This document shows positions 27,197 through 35,403 of a stretch of 64,000 bases of DNA, piece after piece (the stretch's first letter is position 1; each line of letters begins with the position of its first letter). This stretch comes from Candidatus Hydrogenedens sp. GTDB lineage: Bacteria > Hydrogenedentota > Hydrogenedentia > Hydrogenedentales > JAEUWI01. The notes beneath the pieces were generated by a model, which made no database searches, was not told the origin of the DNA, and was given only the letters and a program-made list of their open reading frames with translations. The position numbers were made by a program, and so were the translations under genes. The stretch covers positions 124,950 to 188,949 of the forward strand of contig WGMK01000022.1 in assembly GCA_016125095.1 (NCBI GenBank), read 5' to 3'.

Positions 27197-28635
27197 GAAG
27201 TGGGTCCTCCTGTCTTGATGGCCTGATAGGCCGCCAGGGCGGCATCGCGTGCCTCCCCGTGGTCGACGATGCGGTGCGGATAGGTGTCGCCCAGCACCAC
27301 GCCCGCAGCGCGAAGCGTGATGTCGTCCGCCAGCCAAGGCTCGTGCCGGTATTTCGCGGGCAGCGCGGCCAGCTCGGGCACGTACCGCGCGATGTATTCG
27401 CCCTCGGGGTCGAACTTGAGGCCCTGCAGCACGGGATTGAACACGCGGAAATACGGCGCGGCGTCGGCACCGCAGCCGGCCGTCCATTGCCAGCCCAGCG
27501 TGTTGTTGGCCAGGTCGGCGTCCACCAGCGTATCCCAGAACCAAGCGGCGCCCTGTTGCCAGGGAATGAGCAGGTGCTTCACCAGGAACGATGCCACGAC
27601 CATGCGGACGCGGTTGTGCATCCAGCCGGTTTTCCACAGCTCGCGCATGCCGGCGTCCACCAGCGGATAGCCCGTGCGCCCCCGCTGCCACGCGCGCAGC
27701 GCCTCGGGGTCGTCGTGCCACGGGAAGGCCTCGAACTCCGGACGCAGCGGCGCCACCGTGGTCTCGGGGAAATGAAAGAGCAGGTAGTGCCCGAACTCGC
27801 GCCAGTACATCTCGCTTACGAAATGCTGCGCGCCGTTGCTCGCGCCGTCTTCGGTGGCTTGTATCGCCGTGATGGCCGCACGCGGACTGATCTCGCCGAA
27901 GTGCAGGTGCGGCGACAAGCGCGAGGTGGCCATCAGCTGTGGCTTGTCGCGGTCCTCTTTGTAGGCGGCTACACCTTCCTTAAAGCGCTCGACCTGTTCC
28001 CAGGCCCCCGTCTCTCCCGGAGTCCAGGTGGCGCGGATACCCGCCGCCCAGTCGATCCTCGGCAGCAGGTCAAGGGTCTCCAGCGGCACGTCTGCGGGCC
28101 ATTGTTTCGGCGCCGGCAGTGCCTCGACCGCCGGCAATGGATCCCCGATACCCACATCGCGCAGGGCCGCCTTGTAAAACGGCGTGAACACCTTCCACGG
28201 CCCGCCCTGCTTATTGAAAAATTCGGGCGGCTCGATCAGCAGCGAGCCATTGAAGCTCCGCGCCTCGATGCCTTGCTGCGTCAGCGCGGCCTTGATGCGC
28301 GTGTCGCGGGCGATGGCTTCAGGCTCGTACAGCCGGTTCCAATAGACCGCATCCGCGCCCGTTTCCTCGATCAATGCCTGAAGCGTTTCCAGCGAGTCGC
28401 CCTGCCGCAGCACGAGCTGGCCGCCGGTTTTTTCGAGGTCGGTCTGTAAGGCGGCAAGACTGAAATGCAGCCACCAGCGCGAAGCGCCGCCGGGCGCCCA
28501 GGCACCGTCTTCCTCGGGATTCCAGATGAACACGGGCACCACGGCGCCGCGCTCCGCCGCCGCATACAGCGCGGGCTGATCCTCCAGCCGCAGGTCGCGG
28601 CGCAGCCATACGAGCGTGGTATGATGCGAACTCAA
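27193..28635 (-). CDS. phrB: deoxyribodipyrimidine photolyase
   Basis: Class I CPD photolyase/cryptochrome-family flavoprotein of 480 residues that repairs UV dimers with blue light. N-terminal antenna domain begins TTLVWLRRDLRLEDQPAL; the FAD domain contains SRLSPHLHFGEISPR, MYWREFGHYLL, MHNRVRMVVASFLVKHLL and NTLGWQWTAGCGADAAPYFR. The start is taken as TTG at 28635 because GGAGGG stands 7 bases before it; the GTG at 28662 lies upstream of that ribosome site. It is divergent from lutC. Confidence 0.92.
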   Translation of the reverse strand: MSSHHTTLVWLRRDLRLEDQPALYAAAERGAVVPVFIWNPEEDGAWAPGGASRWWLHFSLAALQTDLEKTGGQLVLRQGDSLETLQALIEETGADAVYWNRLYEPEAIARDTRIKAALTQQGIEARSFNGSLLIEPPEFFNKQGGPWKVFTPFYKAALRDVGIGDPLPAVEALPAPKQWPADVPLETLDLLPRIDWAAGIRATWTPGETGAWEQVERFKEGVAAYKEDRDKPQLMATSRLSPHLHFGEISPRAAITAIQATEDGASNGAQHFVSEMYWREFGHYLLFHFPETTVAPLRPEFEAFPWHDDPEALRAWQRGRTGYPLVDAGMRELWKTGWMHNRVRMVVASFLVKHLLIPWQQGAAWFWDTLVDADLANNTLGWQWTAGCGADAAPYFRVFNPVLQGLKFDPEGEYIARYVPELAALPAKYRHEPWLADDITLRAAGVVLGDTYPHRIVDHGEARDAALAAYQAIKTGGPTS

Positions 28636-28713
28636 TGAAATCCCTCCTCCGGCAGAGCGCACGCTTGCCCGGCCGATGGAGGCGGAAACGCGCGCGCCAA
28701 GGAAAACATTTCA

Positions 28714-29289
28714 TTGCAAGACGCACTTGCCCGGGAATTCGCCACCGCCTTCGAGGCCGTGCGCGGCGTGGTCCATCTGGTGCCCACGCGCGCGACTGCC
28801 GCCGAAGCCATCGTACGTATCCTGAAGGAAGCCGGCATTACCTCGGCCGCTGCGGCGGCCCTGCCGGAGGGCCTGCAGGAAGCCTTGGTCGCAGGCTGCG
28901 GCGCGGCGGGTATCGCGCTGATGCAGCCGCCGTATTTGGCCGCCGACCTCCCGCTATCCATGGATGGACCCGAGGCCGGCATCACCGGCATGGCGTTCGG
29001 CGTGGCGGAGAGCGGCACCATGGCGGAAGTCTGCGATGAGGATTCCGTGCGGCTGGTGTCGGGCCTGCCGCGCACGCACATCGGCGTAGTTTTCGCCAGC
29101 ACGCTCGTGCCGCGGCTGGTGGACGCCGCCGCCCCCATGCGCGCGATCTTCCAGCAGTACCCGAAGAACGTCACCGTCAGTTTCATTTCCGGACCGAGCC
29201 GCACAGGCGATATCGAGCTCATCCTCACGCTGGGCGTGCACGGGCCGGAGTACGCGCACGCGGTGGTGATTACGGAGGAGCAGGCATGA
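28714..29289 (+). CDS. lutC: lactate utilization protein C
   Basis: LUD-domain protein of 191 residues, a component of the LutABC L-lactate oxidation complex. GMAFGVAESGTMAEVCDEDS and the LPRTHIGVVFASTLVPRL to FISGPSRTGDIELILTLGVHGP run are diagnostic. The start is TTG at 28714 with AAGGAAA about 10 bases upstream; no closer ATG keeps the N-terminus. Its stop overlaps the next gene (ATGA). Confidence 0.92.
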   Translation: MQDALAREFATAFEAVRGVVHLVPTRATAAEAIVRILKEAGITSAAAAALPEGLQEALVAGCGAAGIALMQPPYLAADLPLSMDGPEAGITGMAFGVAESGTMAEVCDEDSVRLVSGLPRTHIGVVFASTLVPRLVDAAAPMRAIFQQYPKNVTVSFISGPSRTGDIELILTLGVHGPEYAHAVVITEEQA

Positions 29290-31397
29290 GCAGTCCGCGC
29301 AAGGCCCGGCTCGAGGCGGCGATTGTCGACGCCATCGAGCATCCCAAGAAGCGCAATTCGCTTACCCGCTGCATGAAGCGCGGGCGCGATTCGCGCTCGG
29401 AACGGCTCGCGACCCTGCACGGCGGCGCGGCCTTCCGGCAGGAAGTGAAGGCCATTAAAACCCGCTGCATCGAACAGCTGCCTGAACTGCAGTCGCGGTT
29501 CATCGCGGCGGCCGAGGCGCGGGGATGCCAGGTGTATCTCGCCGCAGACGGCGCGGAAGTGGCCGAAATTTGCCTGCGTATTGCGCAGGAGCGCGCCTTC
29601 ACGCAGGTCTCGAAATCGAAGTCGCTTACGACTGAAGAGATCGAGCTGAACGACGACCTGCAGGCCGCGGGGCTGACGGTCATCGAGACGGACCTGGGCG
29701 AGCTGATCATCCAGCTGGTGGGCGACAAGCCTTTCCACCTCGTATTTCCTTCGGTGCACAAGATGCGCGATGAGGTGGCGGAGATTTTTTCAAAGGAAAC
29801 CGGCAAGCCGGTGCCGCCCGATGTGGACGCCATCATGAAGGTGGTGCGCGAATACCTGCGGCCCATCTTCCTGAACACCGACATCGGCATGACGGGCGCG
29901 AACATCGGCATCGCGGAGACAGGCGGCATTGTCATCGAGACAAACGAGGGCAACGGGCGCCTGGTATCGAGTATCGGCAAGTGCCACATCTGCGTGATGG
30001 GCATGGAGAAAATCGTCGATACCCTCGACGACGCCATGATGATGGTGCTGGCGCACCCCGTGAGCGCCTCGGGCCAGCTGCCCACGACCTACGTCACCTG
30101 GATGGGCGGGCGTTCGCCGCTTGGGGTGGACGGCGTCGAGCGCGAATCGCACATCATTATCCTCGATAACGGCCGAAGCCGCATGCGCGAAGATCCCGCC
30201 ATGCAGGAAGCGCTGCGCTGCATCCGCTGTGGCGCCTGCATGAACATCTGCCCCACCTATGGCGTGGTGGGCGGCCACGTGTTCGGCCATATCTATCCCG
30301 GTCCGATCGGTATTCCGTGGACGTCGGAGGTACACGGTCTGGAAACGGCCGGCGATTTCGCGGAGCTGTGCATTTCGTGTGGCCTGTGCAAGGAGATCTG
30401 CCCGGCAGAAATCGACATGCCGCTGATGATAGCCGAGGTGAAGCAGCGCGACGCAGAAGAGCACGGCTACCCGGCCACCAACCGCATGTTGATGGCGGCG
30501 GAAAGCATGGCGAAACTGGGCTGCACCACGGCTCCGCTGGCCAACTGGTCGTTGCGCCAGCCGTGGATGCGCGAGATCATGGACCGCTTTCTGGGCATCG
30601 ACAAGCGGCGCTCGTTTCCCGCGTTCGATGGCCAGACGCTGAACCGCCGGTTCCGCAAGCGCGCCCGCAAGCTGCGGGGCGCTGCGCCGAACGCCGGGTC
30701 CGCGCGCAAGGTCGTGTTCTTCGCGGATCTCTTCGTGCAGTACAACCGAGGCGACCTGGGCATGCGCGCCATCGAGGCGCTGGAGGCAGCCGGCTGCGAA
30801 GTGGTGCTGCCCAAGCTTCAGGGCTGCGGGTATCCTTATATCGGCTACGGCAATCTGAATGCCGCGCGCGATGCCGCGCTGTACAACCTCGCACGGATTG
30901 CGCCGTATGTAGAGCAGGGCTACGCCGTGGTGACGCCGGAACCGACGGCCGCCTATTGCCTGAAGATCGCGTGGCCCAAGCTGCTGCCGTATCATCCGCA
31001 CGCGAAGCAGGTGGCTGAGGCGAGCCACGAGATCTTCGAGTATCTGCTGGCGCAGGGCTTCGAGGGCGGCGCGAACGCGCTGGGCAAGCGCTACGGGTTC
31101 CATTGTTCCTGCCATCAGCGTCCGCTGGGCGCGGGCGCCGGGGTACAGGCCTGGCTCAAGGCGCGGGGTGCGCAGGTCGAGTTTCTCGAATCCGGCACCT
31201 GCTGCGGCATGGCGGGCACCTTCGGCATGAAGGCCGGCGCGCTGGGCTACGATCTGGCCAACGCCGTGGGCGAGCCGTTGTTCGAGTTGTTCAAGGGCAG
31301 CGGCGTCGAGGCCGTTGTGACCGAGAGCAGCGTGTGCGCCATTCACCTGCGCGATGGCACCGGCCTGCCCGTGCTCCATCCGCTCGAGCTGCTGTAG
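29286..31397 (+). CDS. LutB-LutA fusion: iron-sulfur lactate-oxidation protein
   Basis: Fusion of 703 residues. Residues 1-470 are LutB: an LUD domain (TGANIGIAETGGIVIETNEG) and two [4Fe-4S] clusters, CIRCGACMNICPTYG (about 312) and CISCGLCKEICPAEI (about 361). Residues about 475-703 are a LutA/GlpC-type cysteine-rich domain with two CCG-like motifs, FHCSCHQRPLG (about 606) and GTCCGMAGTFG (about 637). In most bacteria LutA is a separate protein upstream; here it is appended to LutB, so lutC plus this gene gives the whole system. It should oxidise L-lactate to pyruvate in the cytoplasm. Confidence 0.9.
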   Translation: MSSPRKARLEAAIVDAIEHPKKRNSLTRCMKRGRDSRSERLATLHGGAAFRQEVKAIKTRCIEQLPELQSRFIAAAEARGCQVYLAADGAEVAEICLRIAQERAFTQVSKSKSLTTEEIELNDDLQAAGLTVIETDLGELIIQLVGDKPFHLVFPSVHKMRDEVAEIFSKETGKPVPPDVDAIMKVVREYLRPIFLNTDIGMTGANIGIAETGGIVIETNEGNGRLVSSIGKCHICVMGMEKIVDTLDDAMMMVLAHPVSASGQLPTTYVTWMGGRSPLGVDGVERESHIIILDNGRSRMREDPAMQEALRCIRCGACMNICPTYGVVGGHVFGHIYPGPIGIPWTSEVHGLETAGDFAELCISCGLCKEICPAEIDMPLMIAEVKQRDAEEHGYPATNRMLMAAESMAKLGCTTAPLANWSLRQPWMREIMDRFLGIDKRRSFPAFDGQTLNRRFRKRARKLRGAAPNAGSARKVVFFADLFVQYNRGDLGMRAIEALEAAGCEVVLPKLQGCGYPYIGYGNLNAARDAALYNLARIAPYVEQGYAVVTPEPTAAYCLKIAWPKLLPYHPHAKQVAEASHEIFEYLLAQGFEGGANALGKRYGFHCSCHQRPLGAGAGVQAWLKARGAQVEFLESGTCCGMAGTFGMKAGALGYDLANAVGEPLFELFKGSGVEAVVTESSVCAIHLRDGTGLPVLHPLELL

Positions 31398-31403
31398 GCC
31401 CGC

Positions 31404-31964
31404 TCAGTCGTCCGCGATTTCCTCAAGGCGGTAGAGCAGATACCCCATGGGCACATCGCGTTCGCCGGGGTGGCACGCCGCGCATTCCGGCGCGCGTGCC
31501 ACGACGCCGGCCATCCGCATTGCGCTGCCTTCCTTCACGACGATGACTGTCGCGTCCGACTGTAGCTGCGCCACGAGCCGGCGTTCCACCGGATCCGACG
31601 CGCGCGACGAGGTGGCGGCGGCCCCTTCCGCATGGGGGAACCAGGGGCCCTCTATTACGGTTTCGTCGTCCGCGCGGAGGTATGCCGGCGCCTCGACGAT
31701 CTTCCACCGGTTCCCCTCAATTCGGACCGCATTGGTGTAGTCCAGCGCCAAGGCGTAGCGATTCTCGGGCGGCGCCGGGTCGAAATAGATCGCGGCCTGC
31801 GCGGCATGCAGGGCATCTGCGGTTTCAGCCTCGCTCCAGTTCGGGTAGGGCGCTGCCGGCTCATCGGCGGATGGCGGAGGCGTCGGCGCGCAGCCCCCTA
31901 TGCCGCAAAGCGACGCGAGAAAAAGCAGACGGCCCGGAAGCCGTGGCTTCCGGGCCGTCGTCAT
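31404..31964 (-). CDS. lipoprotein with single c-type haem site
   Basis: Lipoprotein of 186 residues: signal peptide with basic start and lipobox GIGGC (Cys about residue 25), then a Pro-rich linker. The C-terminal part has one haem-binding CAACH near residue 159, with SAMRMAGVVARAPECAAC before it, reminiscent of DUF3365-like haem sensor domains. Its first codons coincide with the terminator hairpin of the preceding gene, 18 bases downstream of that stop, and no good ribosome site is seen, so expression may be by readthrough only. It converges with the LutB-LutA gene. Confidence 0.7.
   Translation of the reverse strand: MTTARKPRLPGRLLFLASLCGIGGCAPTPPPSADEPAAPYPNWSEAETADALHAAQAAIYFDPAPPENRYALALDYTNAVRIEGNRWKIVEAPAYLRADDETVIEGPWFPHAEGAAATSSRASDPVERRLVAQLQSDATVIVVKEGSAMRMAGVVARAPECAACHPGERDVPMGYLLYRLEEIADD
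31921..31960 (-). terminator. Rho-independent terminator of the 31983-34004 gene
   Basis: A perfect 15-base-pair stem (31929-31943 with 31946-31960) is followed on the minus strand by TGC and five T residues (31921-31925). It sits 22 bases past the lipoprotein stop, and overlaps codons 2-15 of the next minus-strand gene. Confidence 0.8.
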
Positions 31965-31982
31965 GCTATATCCAGCCGGGGC

Positions 31983-34004
31983 TTAGGCGCCCAGGCAGAA
32001 GTCGTCGTTGTTCGGATCCTGATCCGGGCAATAACGGTAGCTGCCGTTGTCCGGACCGTTGTAGATCTGGATGAGGCGGAGCAGTTCAGCCAGCGAAATC
32101 CGCCAATCCTGCGGCAGGAAGTCGAGGTCGTGCGGCTCGCAGTCCTGCAGGGTCGAGCCCGGCAGGTAGTCGTCATCCGTATTCGCCGCGCCCGCGCAGC
32201 CGTAGCCGCCCAGAATCACGTCGCCCTTGGCCGTCGACTTGTAGTTGAAGAACTGGATACCGCGGATAAGCTCCGACAGCGTGATGCGGCCGAAGGGCTC
32301 CAGATAGTCCGCCGAGTGGTACACGGCCGGTTCTTCGCCGCCACCTTCGGTCGTGCCCTCGGTCGTGCCTTCCGTCGTACCCTCGGTCGTACCCTCGGTC
32401 GTACCCTCGGTCGTGCCTTCGGTCGAGCCCTCGGTCGTGCCTTCGCCATCGACGGAGCCGCTGCCGCACTGGATGTTACCGCGGATATCGCCCGAAGGAC
32501 GCGCCGCGCTCGTGATCAGAATGTAGTAATCCTGCTTCACGAACTCGTAGAACTGCGGCGCGATGAGCGTCGCCGCCGGGCTAATGGCGCTCGGCAGGGT
32601 CAGGAACGGGTTGCCCGTGTTCTCGCCCGGCTTGCCGGGGAAGATCGAGATCGAGACCGGGTTCGTCACGGTGTGCGTGATTTGCAGCAGCACCTGATCG
32701 TTGAAGGTCTTGAACTCGGCGATACCCGTTGCGGCGCTGCCGCTGATCGGCACCACCTGCGAACCATTCAGCACCACGCGGCACAGCAGGTCGGGATTGA
32801 TCTCGCCGTCCTGTCCGCCTTCGCCGTCGCCGGTCTCCGCTTCGTTCGGCGTGCCTTCGCCGTCGCCGGTCTGGCTTTCGTAGCAGGGCAGACCGCAGCC
32901 GCCGCCGTCGACCGTGATTTCCGGATCGTTGGCGTTCAGCACGAAGTTCAGCTTGTCCTTGTTCGCGCCACGGTATTCGGCCAAGTTACATACGCCGTCG
33001 AGGTCGGCATCGCCGTCGCTCGCCAGGTACATGCGCGCCGTCAGGTCGAACGCGCTCGCGTCAATCGCGATGCCCAGCTGCTGGAGGATGGCGGAAAGCA
33101 CGTTCTGCGTGCGGCGCTCGCCAATCGTGGCGAGGCCCGCGAACACGCGCTCAAGGTCTTCGCGCGCGATCACATTGAAGATATCGTTGCCCTCGCCCTC
33201 GTTCGCCTGGAATTCATCCAGCGCCTGCTGCACGAGGCCCAGGTTCGTGTTCCACGCGGAAAGCACGCAGCAATGGATCGGGAACGACGGGTTGAACAGG
33301 ATGAAGTCAAGCAGCTTGCCGTGCGCCGTATCGAAGATCCCGTTCTGATCCAGGTCGGCCGTCGCCGGGTCCTGGTTGATAATCGGCAGTTGGAACAGGG
33401 TCGTCAGCGCGTCCTCGACGCCGCCGTCGGTGCCGCCGCTGCCGCACTGGGCAACGCCGCAAGGCTCGGGGCAGACGATGGGCTCTTCTCCCTCGGCTTC
33501 CATGGTGCCTTCGCCGCCGCCTTCGCCATCAACAACACCTTCGCCGTCGATACCGCCCTCGCCGTCAATCGCGCCTTCGCCCTCAACCGCGCCCTCGCCC
33601 AGCGCGCGCACGGTCAATACCTGCGCCGTGGCCGAGGAATCCTGGCTGGTCGGGCCGACGATGATGATACCCGTATTGACGCCCGGCGCCAGCAGCGCGC
33701 GGTTGATCGTCACGTTAATCGTCACCGGGGTGCCTGCGCCGAATAGCGCGAAGCTCTGGCCGGTCGTGGGCTCGATGTTCGACACCCAAGGCACGAACTG
33801 CGGCACCACTTCGAATTGGGCCGTCGTGAAAAATGTACCGGTGTTCGTCACATCGAATGTGCGAACGGTATCCACGGCACCGAAATCCAGTGTCGTGGCG
33901 CTTAGGCTGATAGCTTCGCCCGAACCCTGCGGGCAGCCCGTAGTGATCGCGGCTGCGGGAAGCAATAGCCCCAAGACAAACAACCGCATCCAAAGACGCT
34001 TCAT
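31983..34004 (-). CDS. CHRD-domain lipoprotein with Gly-Glu-Gly linkers and 4-Cys C-terminal module (copy 2)
   Basis: Lipoprotein of 673 residues. Signal peptide with lipobox AITTGC (Cys24); residues about 32-125 look like an ASH/choice-of-anchor Ig-like domain (ATTLDFGAVDTVRTFDVTNTG split by loops). A first acidic linker with repeated DGEG follows (33484-33600). Residues about 165-370 are unassigned and include a Ca-binding-like segment SDGDADLDGVCNLAEYRG. Residues about 400-515 match a CHRD domain (VVLNGSQVVP, then PSGDIRGNIQCG). A TTEG repeat (32343-32438) leads to the C-terminal module (31986-32315), in which the first EF-hand-like loop is altered (DYLEPFGRITLSE). AGGAGG lies 9 bases before the ATG. 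Function unknown. Confidence 0.8.
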   Translation of the reverse strand: MKRLWMRLFVLGLLLPAAAITTGCPQGSGEAISLSATTLDFGAVDTVRTFDVTNTGTFFTTAQFEVVPQFVPWVSNIEPTTGQSFALFGAGTPVTINVTINRALLAPGVNTGIIIVGPTSQDSSATAQVLTVRALGEGAVEGEGAIDGEGGIDGEGVVDGEGGGEGTMEAEGEEPIVCPEPCGVAQCGSGGTDGGVEDALTTLFQLPIINQDPATADLDQNGIFDTAHGKLLDFILFNPSFPIHCCVLSAWNTNLGLVQQALDEFQANEGEGNDIFNVIAREDLERVFAGLATIGERRTQNVLSAILQQLGIAIDASAFDLTARMYLASDGDADLDGVCNLAEYRGANKDKLNFVLNANDPEITVDGGGCGLPCYESQTGDGEGTPNEAETGDGEGGQDGEINPDLLCRVVLNGSQVVPISGSAATGIAEFKTFNDQVLLQITHTVTNPVSISIFPGKPGENTGNPFLTLPSAISPAATLIAPQFYEFVKQDYYILITSAARPSGDIRGNIQCGSGSVDGEGTTEGSTEGTTEGTTEGTTEGTTEGTTEGTTEGGGEEPAVYHSADYLEPFGRITLSELIRGIQFFNYKSTAKGDVILGGYGCAGAANTDDDYLPGSTLQDCEPHDLDFLPQDWRISLAELLRLIQIYNGPDNGSYRYCPDQDPNNDDFCLGA
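32343..32438 (-). repeat. 12-base tandem repeat encoding TTEG linker
   Basis: Eight tandem 12-base units encode TTEG (one unit STEG), joining the CHRD domain to the C-terminal module. Units differ mainly at third positions and by one or two other changes, so copy number probably varies between strains. Confidence 0.9.
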
Positions 34005-34350
34005 CGGTGGACACCTCCTGATTCGACGTTCATCGAGCCCCCGGAACGACCGGTTCTGCTGATAGCCTGCATGTGAGCGGACACTGACCCCAAACAGGGT
34101 TCCGCCTACCCTAACACCCTGTGATTTTACTACTTGCGGCAAGAAAAGTCAAAGGTTCGTCACTAACAGTTAGAAAACTCCCCTAACCGGCATCCGACCG
34201 GAGGGTAACCCTTGCATTGCCAAGCGCCTATACGGTATCCTTCCGGCGTGCTTCACACGCATCGCGCAACTCTTTCCTGTTTTGCGCTTTTTTCCTCTTC
34301 CCTCAGGTCCCGGGATTCCCCGAGACCACACCGAACAAGGAAGCCAACTC
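34005..34350. other. intergenic region between divergent lipoprotein gene and fbaA
   Basis: These 346 bases hold the strong minus-strand promoter listed at 34124-34152 and a small palindrome CTAACAGTTAG at 34163-34173. A weak TTGCAT (34212-34217) lies upstream of fbaA but no good -10 is spaced correctly, so the fbaA promoter is not identified. No gene was seen. Confidence 0.6.
34124..34152 (-). promoter_or_regulatory. sigma-70-type promoter of the 31983-34004 lipoprotein gene
   Basis: On the minus strand TTGACT (34147-34152), a 17-base spacer and TAAAAT (34124-34129). Each box differs from consensus by one base. Transcription would begin near 34117, leaving a leader of roughly 110 bases before the AGGAGG ribosome site. 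Confidence 0.7.
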
Positions 34351-35379
34351 ATGCCCGTAGTGGATTATGCCCGTTATTGCGAAATGCTGGACCGCGCCAA
34401 AACGGAACACTATGCTTATCCGGCCATCAACGTGAGCCAGACGGACACGGCGAATGCGGCGATCGAGGGATTCGCGGCCGCCAAGAGCGATGGCATCATT
34501 CAGGTCTCCACGGGTGGCGGCGAGCATGCCTCCGGCAACCTGAAGAATGCGGTTCTGGGGGCGATCAGCCTGGCCGACCACATCCGCCTGGTGGCCGAGA
34601 AGTACGACATCAACATCGCCCTGCATACGGACCACTGCCAGCCCGGCAAGGTCGATTCGTTTCTGATTCCGCTCATTGAGGAAACCGAGCGCCGCCGCGC
34701 TGCCGGCCGCCCGAACCTGTTCAACAGCCACATGCTAGACGCCAGCGAACTGCCGCTGGACAAGAACATGGCCCTGAGCGTGCCGATTCTCGAGCGCTGC
34801 GCGAAGTGCGAAATTATCCTTGAGGTCGAGGCTGGCGTCGTCGGCGGCGAAGAAGACGGCGTGAATAATGAAGATGCCCCGGCCGAGAAGCTTTACACGA
34901 CGCCCGAAGACATGGTGGCGGTGTATGAAGCCCTGCACCCGGTGGCCGGCGCCCGCTACATGTTCGCGGCCACCTTCGGTAACGTGCATGGCGTGTATAA
35001 GCCGGGCAACGTGAAGCTTAAGCCGTCGATCCTCAAGGACGGCCAGGCGGCGGTCGTGGCGAAGTTCGGCCCGGAAGCCCTGTTCGACCTCGTGTTCCAC
35101 GGCGGGTCGGGTTCCAGCCTGGAAGAAATCCGCGAAACCCTCGGCTATGGTGTGGTGAAAATGAATGTGGACACCGACACGCAGTACGCCTTCTCGCGTC
35201 CCGTGGCGGACCACATGTTCCGCAATTACGACGAAGTGCTGAAGGTGGACGGCGAGGTCGGAAATAAGAAAAAGTACGATCCGCGTTCCTTCCTTAAGGC
35301 GGGACGCGCCGGCATGGCGGCCCGCGTACAGCACGCCTGCGAAGATCTTCTGAGCGCGGGCAAGACCCTGGGGCGCTAG
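34351..35379 (+). CDS. fbaA: class II fructose-bisphosphate aldolase
   Basis: Zinc aldolase of 342 residues in the FbaA (type A) branch, interconverting fructose-1,6-bisphosphate and triose phosphates. Zinc ligands and substrate motifs are visible: ALHTDHCQPGK, NSHMLDASELPLDKN, LEVEAGVVGGEEDGV, FGNVHGVY and FHGGSGSS. AAGGAA precedes the ATG at 34351 by 7 bases; in-frame codons upstream are not conserved in type. Followed by ispH after 24 bases, probably the same transcript. Confidence 0.95.
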   Translation: MPVVDYARYCEMLDRAKTEHYAYPAINVSQTDTANAAIEGFAAAKSDGIIQVSTGGGEHASGNLKNAVLGAISLADHIRLVAEKYDINIALHTDHCQPGKVDSFLIPLIEETERRRAAGRPNLFNSHMLDASELPLDKNMALSVPILERCAKCEIILEVEAGVVGGEEDGVNNEDAPAEKLYTTPEDMVAVYEALHPVAGARYMFAATFGNVHGVYKPGNVKLKPSILKDGQAAVVAKFGPEALFDLVFHGGSGSSLEEIRETLGYGVVKMNVDTDTQYAFSRPVADHMFRNYDEVLKVDGEVGNKKKYDPRSFLKAGRAGMAARVQHACEDLLSAGKTLGR

Positions 35380-35403
35380 GGCGCGCCTCCGGCGAGGAGC
35401 GGC

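Noticed and set aside
32343..32438. CRISPR-like repeat array
   Set aside because: Repeats are 12 bases with no spacers and lie in frame within a linker.
34212..34238. fbaA promoter around TTGCAT
   Set aside because: No -10-like box at 16 to 18 bases; TATACG is only 11 bases away.
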